Of a DNA stretch of 64,000 nt, positions 1-8,965 are shown one piece after another. The first letter of the stretch is position 1; each line of letters opens with the position of its first letter. Origin of the DNA: VXYK01 sp965214565 (GTDB taxonomy: Bacteria; Actinomycetota; Acidimicrobiia; Acidimicrobiales; Aldehydirespiratoraceae); assembly GCA_965214565.1 (NCBI GenBank), contig OZ243951.1:372001-436000 (forward strand), in the 5' to 3' direction. The position numbers and the translations under genes were made by a program. A model generated the notes under the pieces. That model had not been told where the DNA came from. It saw only the letters and a program-made list of their open reading frames with translations, and did not search any database.

Positions 1-999
1 CTGTTCGGCGAGCACCTCGGTCGGAGCCATCAACGCACCCTGGTAGCCACCTTGAACCGCGGTCAGCAACGCGGTCACCGCAACCAGGGTCTTGCCGGAG
101 CCCACGTCGCCCTGCAGCAGGCGATGCATCGGATAGTCGACAGACAGGTCACGGGTGATCTCTTCGTTGACACGGCGTTGCGCTTCTGTCAGGGGGAAGG
201 GCAGGCGAGCGTGGAACCGATCGACGAGCTCTCCCGACGTGTCGTGGCTGATGCCGGAGGTCTGCAGTTCGATGCTCCTCTTGCGCCGGACCAGTTCGAG
301 CTGCACCCGGAGCAGTTCGTCGAATACGAGCCGTCGACGCGCCTGTTGCATCTCCTCCATAGATTCCGGGTGGTGGATGCCGCGCAGCGCGGCTCCGCGG
401 TCCACGAAGTCGAACCTGTCGAGCACCGCGGGTGGGACCGGGTCGTTGAATCCCCTAACCCAGCTCCGGTTGAGGGCTTCCTCGACGAGCTGGGCCAACT
501 TGTAGGTCGTCAACCCGGCCTTCTCGGACTGGGGATAGACCGGGATTATCCGACCGGTCTGGGTACCGAGGAGGTCGACTACCGGCGAGGTCATCTGGGG
601 TGTCCCGCGGTATCGCTCGAACTTGCCGTGTACCAGCACTTCCATCCCCTCACTGAGCTGTCTGGCACGCCATTGCTGGTTGAAGAACACCAGGGTGAGC
701 TTTCCGGTGCCGTCGCCGATCACGATCTGGGTAAGCGTTCGGCGGCCTTTCAGCCTGCGGTTGTAGGAACTGCGCACCGTTCCCACCACGGTCGCCTCGT
801 CTCCAGGGAGCAGTTCGATGATCTGGGCCTGTCTGGTGCGGTCGAGGTATCGGCGAGGGTAGTGCGCCAACAGGTCGAGGACCGTTGAGATCTCCAAGGC
901 CAGCAGTCCGGTCGCGGTTCGTTCACCGACGCCGGCCAATTCGATGACCTTGATACCCCCGAGGTCCTTCAAAGTGAGCGGAGGGTCGCCGGCCGGCAT
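1..999 (-). CDS. recG: ATP-dependent DNA helicase RecG (N-terminal part, runs off left edge)
   Basis: The 333 codons present read as the N-terminal wedge/OB domain of RecG followed by the start of the superfamily 2 helicase core. Walker A is GDVGSGKT at about residues 297-304, and MAPTEVLAEQ are the last residues in the window. RecG remodels stalled replication forks and Holliday junctions. The ATG at 999 lies 6 bp after the stop of the fakA-like gene on the same strand. fakA-recG is a common bacterial gene order, so co-transcription is likely. The C-terminal helicase lobe lies outside the window. Confidence 0.95.
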   Translation of the reverse strand, partial: MPAGDPPLTLKDLGGIKVIELAGVGERTATGLLALEISTVLDLLAHYPRRYLDRTRQAQIIELLPGDEATVVGTVRSSYNRRLKGRRTLTQIVIGDGTGKLTLVFFNQQWRARQLSEGMEVLVHGKFERYRGTPQMTSPVVDLLGTQTGRIIPVYPQSEKAGLTTYKLAQLVEEALNRSWVRGFNDPVPPAVLDRFDFVDRGAALRGIHHPESMEEMQQARRRLVFDELLRVQLELVRRKRSIELQTSGISHDTSGELVDRFHARLPFPLTEAQRRVNEEITRDLSVDYPMHRLLQGDVGSGKTLVAVTALLTAVQGGYQGALMAPTEVLAEQ

Positions 1000-1005
1000 C
1001 CGTGT

Positions 1006-2679
1006 CTACTCCAACCCGAAATAGTAGGGGTAGAGCGGTTGGCCTCCGTGATGGACCTCCACCGCCACATCAGCGTGGTTCCGGGTCACCCATGACTCGA
1101 TGGTCGCGGTCGTGTAGTTGTCGGCGTCCTCGCCGGTGATGACGGTCAACAGCTCGTGGTCCTCTTCGACTATCGCTTCGAGCAGCCCGGTCGCCGCTGC
1201 GAGCATCGACGATCCCACCGCGGAGATGCCCTCGGGACAGATCCCGAGCCAGTCGCCCGCGCTGATCGGTCCTGTGGCACTGGACGCCTCACGCACGGCC
1301 TTGGTGACTTCTCCGGTGACCACACCTTCGAACGCCTCGGCCATGGCGGCCGCATTCACTGATGCAGGGGCGTGGGGGTCGTAAGCCATCAGGGCAGCCA
1401 ACGCTTCGGTCACGCTCGTGGTGGCGACTACCTGCACGGCGCGGCTCGTCTGATGTTCGACCTGGCCGGCCACCGCGATGATGTTCTTGTTGTTGGGAAG
1501 GATGATCGCTTCAGGCGCCGCGACCGACTCGACTGCAGCCACCAGCTCCGCTGTCGACGGATTCATCGACTGTCCACCAGCCACAACAGCCCCCACGCCC
1601 ATCGATTTCAACAGCGCCACCACACCGGACCCGACCCCCACAGCGACAACTGCAGTCGATACCGTCGAGACCTCCTCGGTGCCGCTGCGGTTGTGTGTCG
1701 TGTCGCCGTCGAGAGCAGCGGCGACCCAGTCGCGCTCCTCGAGTTCCGCGAGTTCGTCGAGAAGGTCGGTGACCCGGATGTTGTGGGGGCGCCCCACCTC
1801 GATCCCACACTCGATCGCTGCGCCGATGTCGTCACAGTGGATATGGCAGTTGTAGATTCCGGAACCGCCGACGACAACGATCGAGTCGCCGACACGCGCC
1901 CACGAATCCTTGAATCCGGCTATCTCCTGATCCGGTGCATCGAGCAGGAACATCACCTCGTATCTGAGATCGGCGATCGACGCCCCGCCCGCTCCCCGTG
2001 CAGCACCGCCGAGTTGTCGATGATGTGGCGCTGCGGGCGGGGTTGCGGGCGGTTCGGGAAGGTCCCTGTCGTCGACCACATGGAGCGCCGCGTCGTACAG
2101 GAGCAAAAGCCCTGCACCACCAGCGTCCACAACGCCGGCGTCAGCCAACACGGCCAGCAGAGTCGGGGTTCGCTCAAGCGACGCAGCAGCTTCTGCGCGG
2201 GCCGCTTCAAGGACTCCGCAGAGATCAGCTCCGTGCGCGGCAGCATCGGCGGCCGCCTCAGAGGATTCTCTGATCACAGTGAGGATCGTTCCTTCGACCG
2301 GGTTGCCCACAGCTTCGTATGCGCCCCTCGCGGCCGAGGTCAGGCCTTCCGCCAGAAGCTGTGCGTCGATGACGGCCTGCTGCGCGACCACGCCTGAGAA
2401 CCCGCGCAGGATCTGCGACAGGATCACCCCGCTGTTTCCCCTGGCCCCCATCAACGATCCGTGGGCGATGCCGCCGCACACCGAGGCCATGTCGTCTCCT
2501 CTGCCGTCGAGCTCCTCCACGACTGAGCGCAGGGTCAGCGACATGTTGGTCCCGGTGTCGCCGTCTGGCACCGGATAGACGTTGAGGTTGTTGATCACCT
2601 CCCGGTGACCAGCAAGCGCGTCACAGAAAACCGCGACGACGCGTCGAAGGGAGGCTGCATCAATCGAGTCGAGCGTCAC
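1006..2679 (-). CDS. fakA: DAK2/DegV-type fatty acid kinase ATP-binding subunit (FakA/YloV family)
   Basis: 557 aa from a GTG start, close to the usual FakA length of about 550. The N-terminal DhaL (DAK2) kinase domain shows the Mg-nucleotide motif DGDTGTN at residues 39-45 and GARGNSGVILSQ at about 79-90. The C-terminal half is the FakA middle and C-terminal region. In Firmicutes, FakA phosphorylates fatty acids presented by FakB. In Actinobacteria the substrate is less certain, and no fakB-like gene is in view. It is transcribed ahead of recG, and 62 bp separate it from the divergent cold-shock-like gene. Confidence 0.88.
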   Translation of the reverse strand: MTLDSIDAASLRRVVAVFCDALAGHREVINNLNVYPVPDGDTGTNMSLTLRSVVEELDGRGDDMASVCGGIAHGSLMGARGNSGVILSQILRGFSGVVAQQAVIDAQLLAEGLTSAARGAYEAVGNPVEGTILTVIRESSEAAADAAAHGADLCGVLEAARAEAAASLERTPTLLAVLADAGVVDAGGAGLLLLYDAALHVVDDRDLPEPPATPPAAPHHRQLGGAARGAGGASIADLRYEVMFLLDAPDQEIAGFKDSWARVGDSIVVVGGSGIYNCHIHCDDIGAAIECGIEVGRPHNIRVTDLLDELAELEERDWVAAALDGDTTHNRSGTEEVSTVSTAVVAVGVGSGVVALLKSMGVGAVVAGGQSMNPSTAELVAAVESVAAPEAIILPNNKNIIAVAGQVEHQTSRAVQVVATTSVTEALAALMAYDPHAPASVNAAAMAEAFEGVVTGEVTKAVREASSATGPISAGDWLGICPEGISAVGSSMLAAATGLLEAIVEEDHELLTVITGEDADNYTTATIESWVTRNHADVAVEVHHGGQPLYPYYFGLE

Positions 2680-2741
2680 GGCGACCGATGGTACTTCCCG
2701 CGAGTAGTTCGCGCGAGTTTGCAGGCGGTACGCTCTGCTGC

Positions 2742-2963
2742 ATGCAGGGAGTCATCAAGAATTTCGACCCGGGCACCGGTGACGGGGTGTTGATCAACGA
2801 GGCGGACCTCAATGAGGTGGATCTGGCCGACGACGCCCTTGACGGTTCGGTCTTCCGCATGCTGCGTCAGGGCCAGCGTGTGCAGTTCGACCTCGACGGA
2901 ACCGGCAGAGCGACGGCGCTGCGCCTCGGTTCAGAGGTTGACATGTCCACCCCCGACCTTTAG
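2742..2963 (+). CDS. cold-shock-domain-like small protein
   Basis: 73 aa starting MQGVIKNFDPGTGDG, a cold-shock-like OB fold (compare the usual start M-x-G-x-V-K-x-F/Y) in which the RNP motifs are poorly conserved. It therefore belongs to the divergent actinobacterial CspA-like group rather than being a canonical Csp. I chose the ATG at 2742 over a longer upstream reading because homology begins there. A TACGCT -10-like hexamer at 2728-2733 would place the mRNA start at or next to this ATG (leaderless). It is likely a nucleic-acid-binding protein, but its target is unknown. Confidence 0.75.
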   Translation: MQGVIKNFDPGTGDGVLINEADLNEVDLADDALDGSVFRMLRQGQRVQFDLDGTGRATALRLGSEVDMSTPDL

Positions 2964-3017
2964 AGGCCGAGCGGTTTGATCCCGCACACGCCCGCGACCG
3001 AGCGAGGCCGCGGCCCG

Positions 3018-3052
3018 AGCGGCCCAGTGAGCGCAGCGAACAAGAGCGGGAA
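3018..3052 (+). repeat. dispersed repeat, copy 1
   Basis: An intergenic sequence between the cold-shock-like gene and pckA contains GTGAGCGCAGCGAACAAGAG flanked by AGCGGCCCA and CGGGAA. A nearly identical 34-bp sequence lies at 62547-62580. A third copy sits on the minus strand at about 58200-58245 inside dnaE2. The rest of 2964-3124 shows no gene. Confidence 0.7.
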
Positions 3053-3124
3053 GTGGAGCGCAGCGTCGAAGCGACCGGTGCGCCGCCGCCGGGGGCCCTT
3101 GAGCACCGCCGGCGGACCTGCGGA

Positions 3125-4789
3125 CTACATCATCTCGGCAATGCCCAGCTCCGCGTAGCGCTGTTCGGCGTAGTTGGCCCGAAACATGTCGCGCAGCTTC
3201 AAGGCTGCTTCGTCGTACGCCTCGGGGTCGTCCCAGGTGTCGCGTGGGTTGAGTATCTTGCCGTCCACGCCTTCGCACGCCGTCGGTGTCTTCAGTCCGA
3301 GAATCGGCTGGACCGTAAGCTCAGCGTCATCGAACTCGCCCTGCAGCGCGGCGTTGAGCAGTCGACGGGTGACCTTCAGCGACATCCGCCGACCGGTGCC
3401 GTAGGGGCCGCCGCTCCAACCGGTGTTCAACAGGACGCATCGGGAGTCGTGCTCCCCCATCCGCTGGGCCAGCAGGTCGGCATAGACGACGGGCTTCTGC
3501 GACATGAAGGCGGCGCCGAAGCATCCTGAGAACGAGGGAACGGGTTCGGTGACCCCCACTTCGGTCCCCGCCAGCTTCGAGGTGAAGCCCATGACGAAGT
3601 GGTACATCGCCTCGGTCGGGTCGAGGATGCAGACCGGTGGCAAGACTCCGAAGGCGTCGGCGGTGAGCAGGACAATCGTTTCTGGGTGGGGTCCGCTGGC
3701 TCCTGGGGCAACGTTGGGGTTGGCGCTCAACGGATAGGCGAACCGGGTGTTCTCGGTGATCGACCCATCGGTGAGGTCCAATTCCTGCGGATCGGTGTCG
3801 GAGAGGGGCTTTCCGGCGGTCTGCGGCACATTCTCGATCAGGGTGCCCTTCATCGACAGCGCGGCAGCGATGACCGGTTCGGCCTCTTTGTCCAGATTGA
3901 TGAGTTTGGCGTAGCAGCCGTGCTCCAGGTTGGAGATGCCGCGATCGCTCCAGACGTGCTCGTCGTCGCCGATCAGTTGACGGTCGGGATCGGCCGACAA
4001 TGTGGTCTTGCCCGTGCCCGAGAGCCCGAACAGCAGCGCAGTGTCTCCGGCCGCACCAACATTGGCCGAGGAGTGCATCGAGAGCTGGCCCTTGGACGGA
4101 AGCACGAAGTTCATGATCGTGAACATGGCCTTCTTGTTGATGCCGCAGTAGTCGGCGGGCCCAAGCACCAGCGCGATCTCACGTTCGAGATCGATGATGA
4201 CCGCCAGTTCGGTGCGCGTTCCGTCACGCTCCGGCTCACATGTGTACGACGGCACGTTCAGCACTGTCCAGCCTCGCTCTGCACGGTCGCTGTCGTCACG
4301 AACTTGGTGGGGCAGCATGATGTTGCAGAAGTAGGCGTGTGTGGCGTATTCCCCCACGAACCGGCAGGGTTCGCTGGACGCGACGTCCGAACCGCAGAAC
4401 AGGTCGGCCACATACAGGTGCCGGCCACTGGCATTGAGATGTTCGACCACGCGCCGCAGCAGGGCGTCGAAGGCGTCAGGGTCGAACTTGGCGAAGCCCT
4501 CCTTCCACCAGATCCGTTCGGTGATGCTCTCGCGGTTCACGCAGAATGTGTCGTTCACCGGACGGCCGGTGCATGCGGGATCGGTGTAGAAGACGAGCGG
4601 ACCGTCTGCTCCCAATGAGGTTGCGTATGCCTTTTGTGCATCGTTGGGACCGTCGAAGGAGATCCGGCCGCGATCATTGGCGATCGCTTCAGCAAACAGC
4701 TCGTCTTGTGACAGCCCGAAACGAAGTTCGGGAACGGACAGTCCCAAGGTCCGCTGAAGTTGGCTGGCCGCTTCTGCCGCAGTGCTCAC
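3125..4789 (-). CDS. pckA: phosphoenolpyruvate carboxykinase (ATP)
   Basis: 554 aa. It converts oxaloacetate and ATP to PEP, CO2 and ADP at the gluconeogenic node. The nucleotide-binding P-loop GLSGTGKTTLS and the following metal-binding region LIGDDEHVW are intact, and the length matches ATP-type PEPCK. A GTG start at 4789 is preferred over an upstream TTG because AGGAGG lies 8 bp before it. Most Actinobacteria carry the unrelated GTP-type enzyme, so the ATP type is a mildly unusual trait of this lineage. Confidence 0.95.
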   Translation of the reverse strand: MSTAAEAASQLQRTLGLSVPELRFGLSQDELFAEAIANDRGRISFDGPNDAQKAYATSLGADGPLVFYTDPACTGRPVNDTFCVNRESITERIWWKEGFAKFDPDAFDALLRRVVEHLNASGRHLYVADLFCGSDVASSEPCRFVGEYATHAYFCNIMLPHQVRDDSDRAERGWTVLNVPSYTCEPERDGTRTELAVIIDLEREIALVLGPADYCGINKKAMFTIMNFVLPSKGQLSMHSSANVGAAGDTALLFGLSGTGKTTLSADPDRQLIGDDEHVWSDRGISNLEHGCYAKLINLDKEAEPVIAAALSMKGTLIENVPQTAGKPLSDTDPQELDLTDGSITENTRFAYPLSANPNVAPGASGPHPETIVLLTADAFGVLPPVCILDPTEAMYHFVMGFTSKLAGTEVGVTEPVPSFSGCFGAAFMSQKPVVYADLLAQRMGEHDSRCVLLNTGWSGGPYGTGRRMSLKVTRRLLNAALQGEFDDAELTVQPILGLKTPTACEGVDGKILNPRDTWDDPEAYDEAALKLRDMFRANYAEQRYAELGIAEMM

Positions 4790-4919
4790 TGGGGACTCCT
4801 CCTGAGTGGACCGGGCCTGCAACCTCCGATTTCAGTTGAGCAGTCCAGATCCAGCGATTACCCTAACTATTCGCTGGGCGGCGGTAGAAGTCGAGCCGAA
4901 CTCTGAAATAGGAGACCTT

Positions 4920-5156
4920 ATGCCTGTATGCGCCTACATCTTGATCCAAGCCAGTGTCGGCAACGCCGTTGACGTGGCCCACGCCACAGCGGAACTCGAC
5001 GAGATCGTGTCAGCCGAGGTTGCGATGGGCCCATATGACGTGATCGCGCGGGCGGAGGCGTCTTCGATGGACGATCTCGGTCAGGTCGTGGTGCATGCAG
5101 TTCAAGGCATCGTCGGGGTGGAGCGCACGCTTCTGTGCCCCATTGTCAACGTCTGA
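4920..5156 (+). CDS. stand-alone Lrp/AsnC-type ligand-binding (RAM) domain protein
   Basis: 78 aa from an ATG preceded by GGAG. The sequence (MPVCAYILIQASVG to CPIVNV) is the alpha-beta effector domain of Lrp/AsnC regulators without the DNA-binding helix-turn-helix. Stand-alone RAM proteins form rings that bind amino acids and may modulate partner regulators or enzymes. Its start is 131 bp from the divergent pckA start, but a functional link is only a guess. Confidence 0.8.
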   Translation: MPVCAYILIQASVGNAVDVAHATAELDEIVSAEVAMGPYDVIARAEASSMDDLGQVVVHAVQGIVGVERTLLCPIVNV

Positions 5157-5193
5157 CCGAACCGACGACCACGACACGGGTGGGCCGGCACAG

Positions 5194-5547
5194 TCAGACC
5201 AGAAGGACCGCTCGAACCCCCAGACCCATCAACCACAGGCTTCCCAGGCCGTACAGCAGGTAGGGCCGGTCGCGCATCTCGTTGCGGTAAGCGAAGATGA
5301 TCCCGACCGATGCGAACGCTGCGAATCCGTACAGTTCATGCTGCCCACCGATGCCGTCGTCCTCCAGCTGGATCACAACCCCGGTCAGGACTTGGGCAAC
5401 GATGATCGTCTGCGCAACACCGACCGCGATCCATCCCAGTCGGCCGCGCAGCCGCTCATGGAGGTGGGCCGCCAGAGCCCAGATCCCGGCGGCGCCGTTG
5501 GCGGCGATGACCAACCAGCCGCCGATTTCGTGCAGGTCGTGGATCAC
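5194..5547 (-). CDS. small integral membrane protein, unknown function
   Basis: 117 aa from a GTG start, with about four hydrophobic segments (near residues 8-30, 38-58, 70-88 and 97-115) and no recognised catalytic motif. It is only 6 bp downstream of the CoA-transferase stop on the same strand, so the two are probably co-transcribed. Proteins of this type occur widely in Actinobacteria without an assigned role. Confidence 0.75.
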   Translation of the reverse strand: MIHDLHEIGGWLVIAANGAAGIWALAAHLHERLRGRLGWIAVGVAQTIIVAQVLTGVVIQLEDDGIGGQHELYGFAAFASVGIIFAYRNEMRDRPYLLYGLGSLWLMGLGVRAVLLV

Positions 5548-5553
5548 ACCGAT

Positions 5554-6696
5554 TCAGGCGACGGCTCCCGCCGAACGCAGTTCTGCGACCTCGTCGAGGT
5601 CGAATCCGCACTCGGCGAGCACCTCGTCGCTGTGCTGACCTGCATGGGGCGGGGGTCGCACGATCTCTCCGTCGGTGCGGTTGAAGCGGGGGGCAGGACG
5701 GGGCTGGACGACTCCGGCGACTTCGGTGAAGGTTCCGCGCGCCATGTTGTGCGAGTGGCTCGGCGCTTCACTCATCGTCAGCACCGGGGCGAAGCACACG
5801 TCCGAGCCTTCGATCAGTTCACACCATTCGTCGCGGGTGCGGGTCTTGAAGATCTCGGCGAGTTCGGCTTTGAGCGCGGGCCACTGACGCTTGTCGTTCT
5901 GAGCGTCCCATTTGGGATCGTCGAGTTGCAGCTTCTCACGCAACTCGGCGTAGAACTGGCGTTCGATCGAACCGACGGAGACGTATTTCCCGTCAGCGCA
6001 CTCATACACGTCGTAGTAGTGAGCGCCGGTGTCGATCATGTTGGTGCCGCGTTGCTCGTCCCAGATTCCCATCGCCCGCAGCCCGTAGAAGAAGGTCGCC
6101 AGCGAGGCTGCCCCGTCGACCATCGCGGCGTCCACAACCTGGCCGGTCCCCGAGGTTCTGGCTTCGAGGACCGCGCAGACGATTCCGAAGGCCAGATACG
6201 CGCCCCCGCCCCCGAAGTCTCCGACAAGGTTGAGTGGGGGCACCGGGCCGCTGTCGACCCGGCCAATGGCGTCCAGCGTGCCCGACAGCGCCAAATAGTT
6301 GATGTCGTGGCCCGCGGTCGGCGCGTAGGGGCCACTCTGGCCCCAGCCCGTCATCCGGCCGTAGACCAGTGCGGGGTTGCGGGCGAGGCACTCGTCGGGT
6401 CCGATGCCGAGGCGTTCGGCCACACCGGGTCTGAATCCCTCTATCAGGGCATCGCTGGAGGCGACGAGGCGCATCACCACGTCGATGCCGTCGCTTGATT
6501 TGAGGTCGACCCCGATTGAGCGGCGCCCGCGGTTCATGACGTCTGCGGGTGGTTGCGCGGGGTCGCCGCCGCGAACCCGGTCCGCCCTGTCGACGCGGAC
6601 TACATCCGCCCCCATGTCGGCCAGCATCATGGCGCAGAACGGGCCGGGTCCGATCCCTGCGATCTCAACGATTCTCAAGCCTTCGAGCGGTCCCAT
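5554..6696 (-). CDS. CaiB/BaiF (type III) CoA-transferase family, alpha-methylacyl-CoA racemase-like
   Basis: 380 aa. The N-terminal LEGLRIVEIAGIGPGPF and GADVVRVDR are typical of this fold. GHDINYLALSG and GDFGGGG around the catalytic Asp most resemble alpha-methylacyl-CoA racemase (Mcr/Amacr), which epimerises 2-methyl branched acyl-CoAs during branched-chain or sterol side-chain oxidation. A formyl-CoA-type transferase cannot be excluded from sequence alone. The start has a good ribosome site (GGGGAG). It leads an apparent two-gene operon with the membrane protein. Confidence 0.88.
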   Translation of the reverse strand: MGPLEGLRIVEIAGIGPGPFCAMMLADMGADVVRVDRADRVRGGDPAQPPADVMNRGRRSIGVDLKSSDGIDVVMRLVASSDALIEGFRPGVAERLGIGPDECLARNPALVYGRMTGWGQSGPYAPTAGHDINYLALSGTLDAIGRVDSGPVPPLNLVGDFGGGGAYLAFGIVCAVLEARTSGTGQVVDAAMVDGAASLATFFYGLRAMGIWDEQRGTNMIDTGAHYYDVYECADGKYVSVGSIERQFYAELREKLQLDDPKWDAQNDKRQWPALKAELAEIFKTRTRDEWCELIEGSDVCFAPVLTMSEAPSHSHNMARGTFTEVAGVVQPRPAPRFNRTDGEIVRPPPHAGQHSDEVLAECGFDLDEVAELRSAGAVA

Positions 6697-6767
6697 CAGT
6701 TGCTTCTCCCCTGTCGAGTGCCTGGCTCGGACCCTAGCTTCCCCGAGGCCGAGCGGAAGACAGCCGT

Positions 6768-7604
6768 TCAGCTGAAAGTACGGGCCGCGAGCGCGGTGAC
6801 GGCTTCGACCACTGCTGGCCAGGCTTGCGGGACGAAATCGTGTGACATCTCCTCGATCAGCAGATACTCGGCGTCACCGATGAGCTCCGCAGTCCGTGCG
6901 CCTCCCGACGGATCTATCAGCGTGTCCAAAGCGCCATGAATAACGAGTGCGGGCACGGCCAACGCAGACAGACCGGCGACGCGGTCACCGCTGCGCATGA
7001 TGGCGTTGATCTGCCGTTGCGCCGCGCCGGGATTCCATGCCCGCTGATATCCCGCTGCGAGGTTGGCCCGCAGCGTGTCTGGGTCGAACCATTCCGGGTT
7101 GGACCAGATTCGGCTTGCCTTCACATCAGCTTCGATCTGGGCCTCGATGGATTCTTCGGGAGGCGCGGTGAGAACGTCCCAGGCGTCGAGTGTGGGGTTG
7201 CCGACGTCAGGCTCGCCGGTAGTCGACATGATCGACACCAGCGCTCGGGTCCGCTCTGGATGTCGAATCGCGGTGACTTGGGCGATCATCCCTCCCATCG
7301 ACACTCCCAGGACCACTGCTTGGTCGACCTGGGCGTGGTCCAGCACTGCGATTACGTCGTCAGCCATATCATCGAGCGTGTAGCTGTCATCATCGCTGCT
7401 CATCGACGACAGCCCGGCATCGCGGTTGTCGAATCTGATCACGTAGAAACCGCGGTCGACGAACGCCTGACACAACTCGACTGGGTAAGACAGCAGTTGG
7501 CTGCCAAGTCCCGAGATGCAGATCAAGGCCGGATCGTCTGCTGATCCGAACGTTTCGTATTCGATTTCGATGGTTCCGTTGGTTCGGTTGATGGCGCGCG
7601 GCAT
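6768..7604 (-). CDS. alpha/beta hydrolase
   Basis: 278 aa from the ATG at 7604. A longer reading from 7685 would encode the intergenic 15-bp tandem repeat and is not credible as protein. The nucleophile elbow is GVSMGG at about residue 113, the acid lies in the HGALDTLIDP region, and the catalytic His is in EMSHDF near the C-terminus. The substrate is unknown. It is divergent from thiB and shares the intergenic region holding the tandem repeat and the TPP riboswitch. Confidence 0.85.
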   Translation of the reverse strand: MPRAINRTNGTIEIEYETFGSADDPALICISGLGSQLLSYPVELCQAFVDRGFYVIRFDNRDAGLSSMSSDDDSYTLDDMADDVIAVLDHAQVDQAVVLGVSMGGMIAQVTAIRHPERTRALVSIMSTTGEPDVGNPTLDAWDVLTAPPEESIEAQIEADVKASRIWSNPEWFDPDTLRANLAAGYQRAWNPGAAQRQINAIMRSGDRVAGLSALAVPALVIHGALDTLIDPSGGARTAELIGDAEYLLIEEMSHDFVPQAWPAVVEAVTALAARTFS

Positions 7605-7640
7605 GGCCGACAAGCATGCCCGACAACAGCGCGCTCTGCC

Positions 7641-7683
7641 CAGTTGTTCTGGGCCCAGTTGTTCTGGGCCCAGTTGTTCTGGC
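7641..7683 (+). repeat. 15-bp tandem repeat, about 3 copies
   Basis: CAGTTGTTCTGGGCC is repeated at 7641, 7656 and 7671 (the last copy is 13 bp). Each unit contains the short dyad CCAG-N5-CTGG. The array sits just upstream of the presumed thiB promoter (TACACT at 7708-7713) and 37 bp ahead of the divergent hydrolase start. It could be a repeated operator or a neutral tandem duplication. Confidence 0.8.
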
Positions 7684-7727
7684 ATCCCGTCCTGCCGGCG
7701 TTCGGGTTACACTCGATCGCACATACG

Positions 7728-7817
7728 AATCCGGGGAGCTCGGGGCAGCCGGGCTGAGAGGTCGACCATCAGCGTCGGCGACCCGCAAGAACCTGATCTG
7801 GATAATGCCAGCGGAGG
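7728..7817 (+). ncRNA. TPP riboswitch (THI element)
   Basis: The conserved THI-box landmarks occur in order: the GGGGAGC 5' strand, CTGAGAGG, ACCCG, AACCTGATCTGGATAATG and CCAGCGGAGGA. The last segment is also the ribosome binding site (GGAGG at 7813-7817) of thiB, whose ATG is at 7823. Thiamine diphosphate binding would therefore be expected to sequester the site and block translation. No terminator hairpin with a U-run follows, which fits translational control. The element identifies the downstream ABC transporter as a thiamine importer. Confidence 0.95.
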
Positions 7818-7822
7818 AAACC

Positions 7823-8965
7823 ATGACTCGACCGAACTCTCCCAAAGGCCTTACGACCGGCGTCATCGGCCTCATTGCCGTGGTCGGCCTGTTCGTCGCG
7901 GCCTGCGGAAACGACGACAACGACCGCGGACCCGACACCCCGACCGACGCTGGTTCAGCAACTGAAAGCGCGACGGCTTCAACATATCCCGCGACCGGTG
8001 GCGCCAAACCCCCCGCGGACACCTCGGGAATCACCCTGCTCACCCACGATTCGTTCGCTCTCTCCGACGAGACCCTTGCCGCCTTCACCAGCCGGACTGG
8101 CATTGAGGTGACACTCCTGCAAGCCGGCGACACCGGCCAGATGATCAGCGAAGCGATCCTCACCGCAGGCAATCCACTCGGCGACGTGATGTTCGGGGTC
8201 GACAACACCTTCCTGGCCCGGGCCCTCAACGCCGAACTGTTCGAACCGTACGAGTCGCCGAACCTCGCCGACGTACCCGACGAGTTCAAGCTGGATCCCC
8301 AGCACCGGGTCACGCCCATCGACTACGGCGACGTCTGTGTCAACTATTGGACCGATGCGCTGCCGACCGACCCCCCTACAACCCTTGAGGATCTGACCGC
8401 TCCGACCTTCGCCGATCAGCTTGTGGTGCAGAATCCCGAGACCTCCTCGCCCGGTCTGGCATTCCTGTTGGCCACGATCGCCGGTACCGACGACTGGGAG
8501 CAGTTCTGGGCTGATCTCACCGACAACGGGGTTGCGGTCACTGCCGGCTGGGAAGACGCCTACTACGGCGACTTCATCGCTGGGGGAGGTGACCGCTCGA
8601 TGGTCGTCTCATATGCTTCCAGCCCACCTGCCGAGGTGATCTTTGCCGATCCGCCGGTCGACACCGCGCCGACCGAGGTGCTGCTTGACTCCTGTTTCCG
8701 CCAGATCGAGTTCGCGGGCGTGCTCGCCGGCACCGACCACCCTGTCGAGGCTCGAGCACTGATCGACTTCATGCTCACGCCCACATTCCAGAACGACGTG
8801 CCGCTCAACATGTTCGTGTTCCCCGTGGCCGACAGTGCAACGCTGCCCCAGGTCTTCGTGGACCACGCACAGACCGCCGAGGAGCCGCTGTTCATCGACC
8901 CGGCCGAGATCGAGGCTCACCGCGATGAATGGACGGACCGGTGGGTCGAGATAGTTCTCGGATAG
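7823..8965 (+). CDS. thiB: thiamine ABC transporter substrate-binding lipoprotein
   Basis: 380 aa. A signal peptide ends in the lipobox FVAAC (Cys at about residue 28), followed by a low-complexity Asp/Thr linker and then a periplasmic-binding-protein fold of the ThiB type (LLTHDSFALSDETLAAF, GVDNTFLARAL). It should bind thiamine or its phosphates outside the membrane and deliver them to ThiPQ. The ATG is 5 nt after the Shine-Dalgarno embedded in the TPP riboswitch. Its 3' end overlaps thiP by 37 bp. Confidence 0.93.
   Translation: MTRPNSPKGLTTGVIGLIAVVGLFVAACGNDDNDRGPDTPTDAGSATESATASTYPATGGAKPPADTSGITLLTHDSFALSDETLAAFTSRTGIEVTLLQAGDTGQMISEAILTAGNPLGDVMFGVDNTFLARALNAELFEPYESPNLADVPDEFKLDPQHRVTPIDYGDVCVNYWTDALPTDPPTTLEDLTAPTFADQLVVQNPETSSPGLAFLLATIAGTDDWEQFWADLTDNGVAVTAGWEDAYYGDFIAGGGDRSMVVSYASSPPAEVIFADPPVDTAPTEVLLDSCFRQIEFAGVLAGTDHPVEARALIDFMLTPTFQNDVPLNMFVFPVADSATLPQVFVDHAQTAEEPLFIDPAEIEAHRDEWTDRWVEIVLG

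Noticed and set aside
52..888. Long plus-strand open frame opposite recG
   Set aside because: The minus strand encodes RecG with recognisable domains. The plus frame is an antisense shadow produced by high GC.
1372..2397. 341-codon plus-strand frame opposite the fakA-like gene
   Set aside because: No domain, low-complexity Arg/His-rich composition, and fully antisense to a well-conserved gene.
3599..4618. 339-codon plus-strand frame opposite pckA
   Set aside because: Antisense shadow of a conserved enzyme; no ribosome site or homology.
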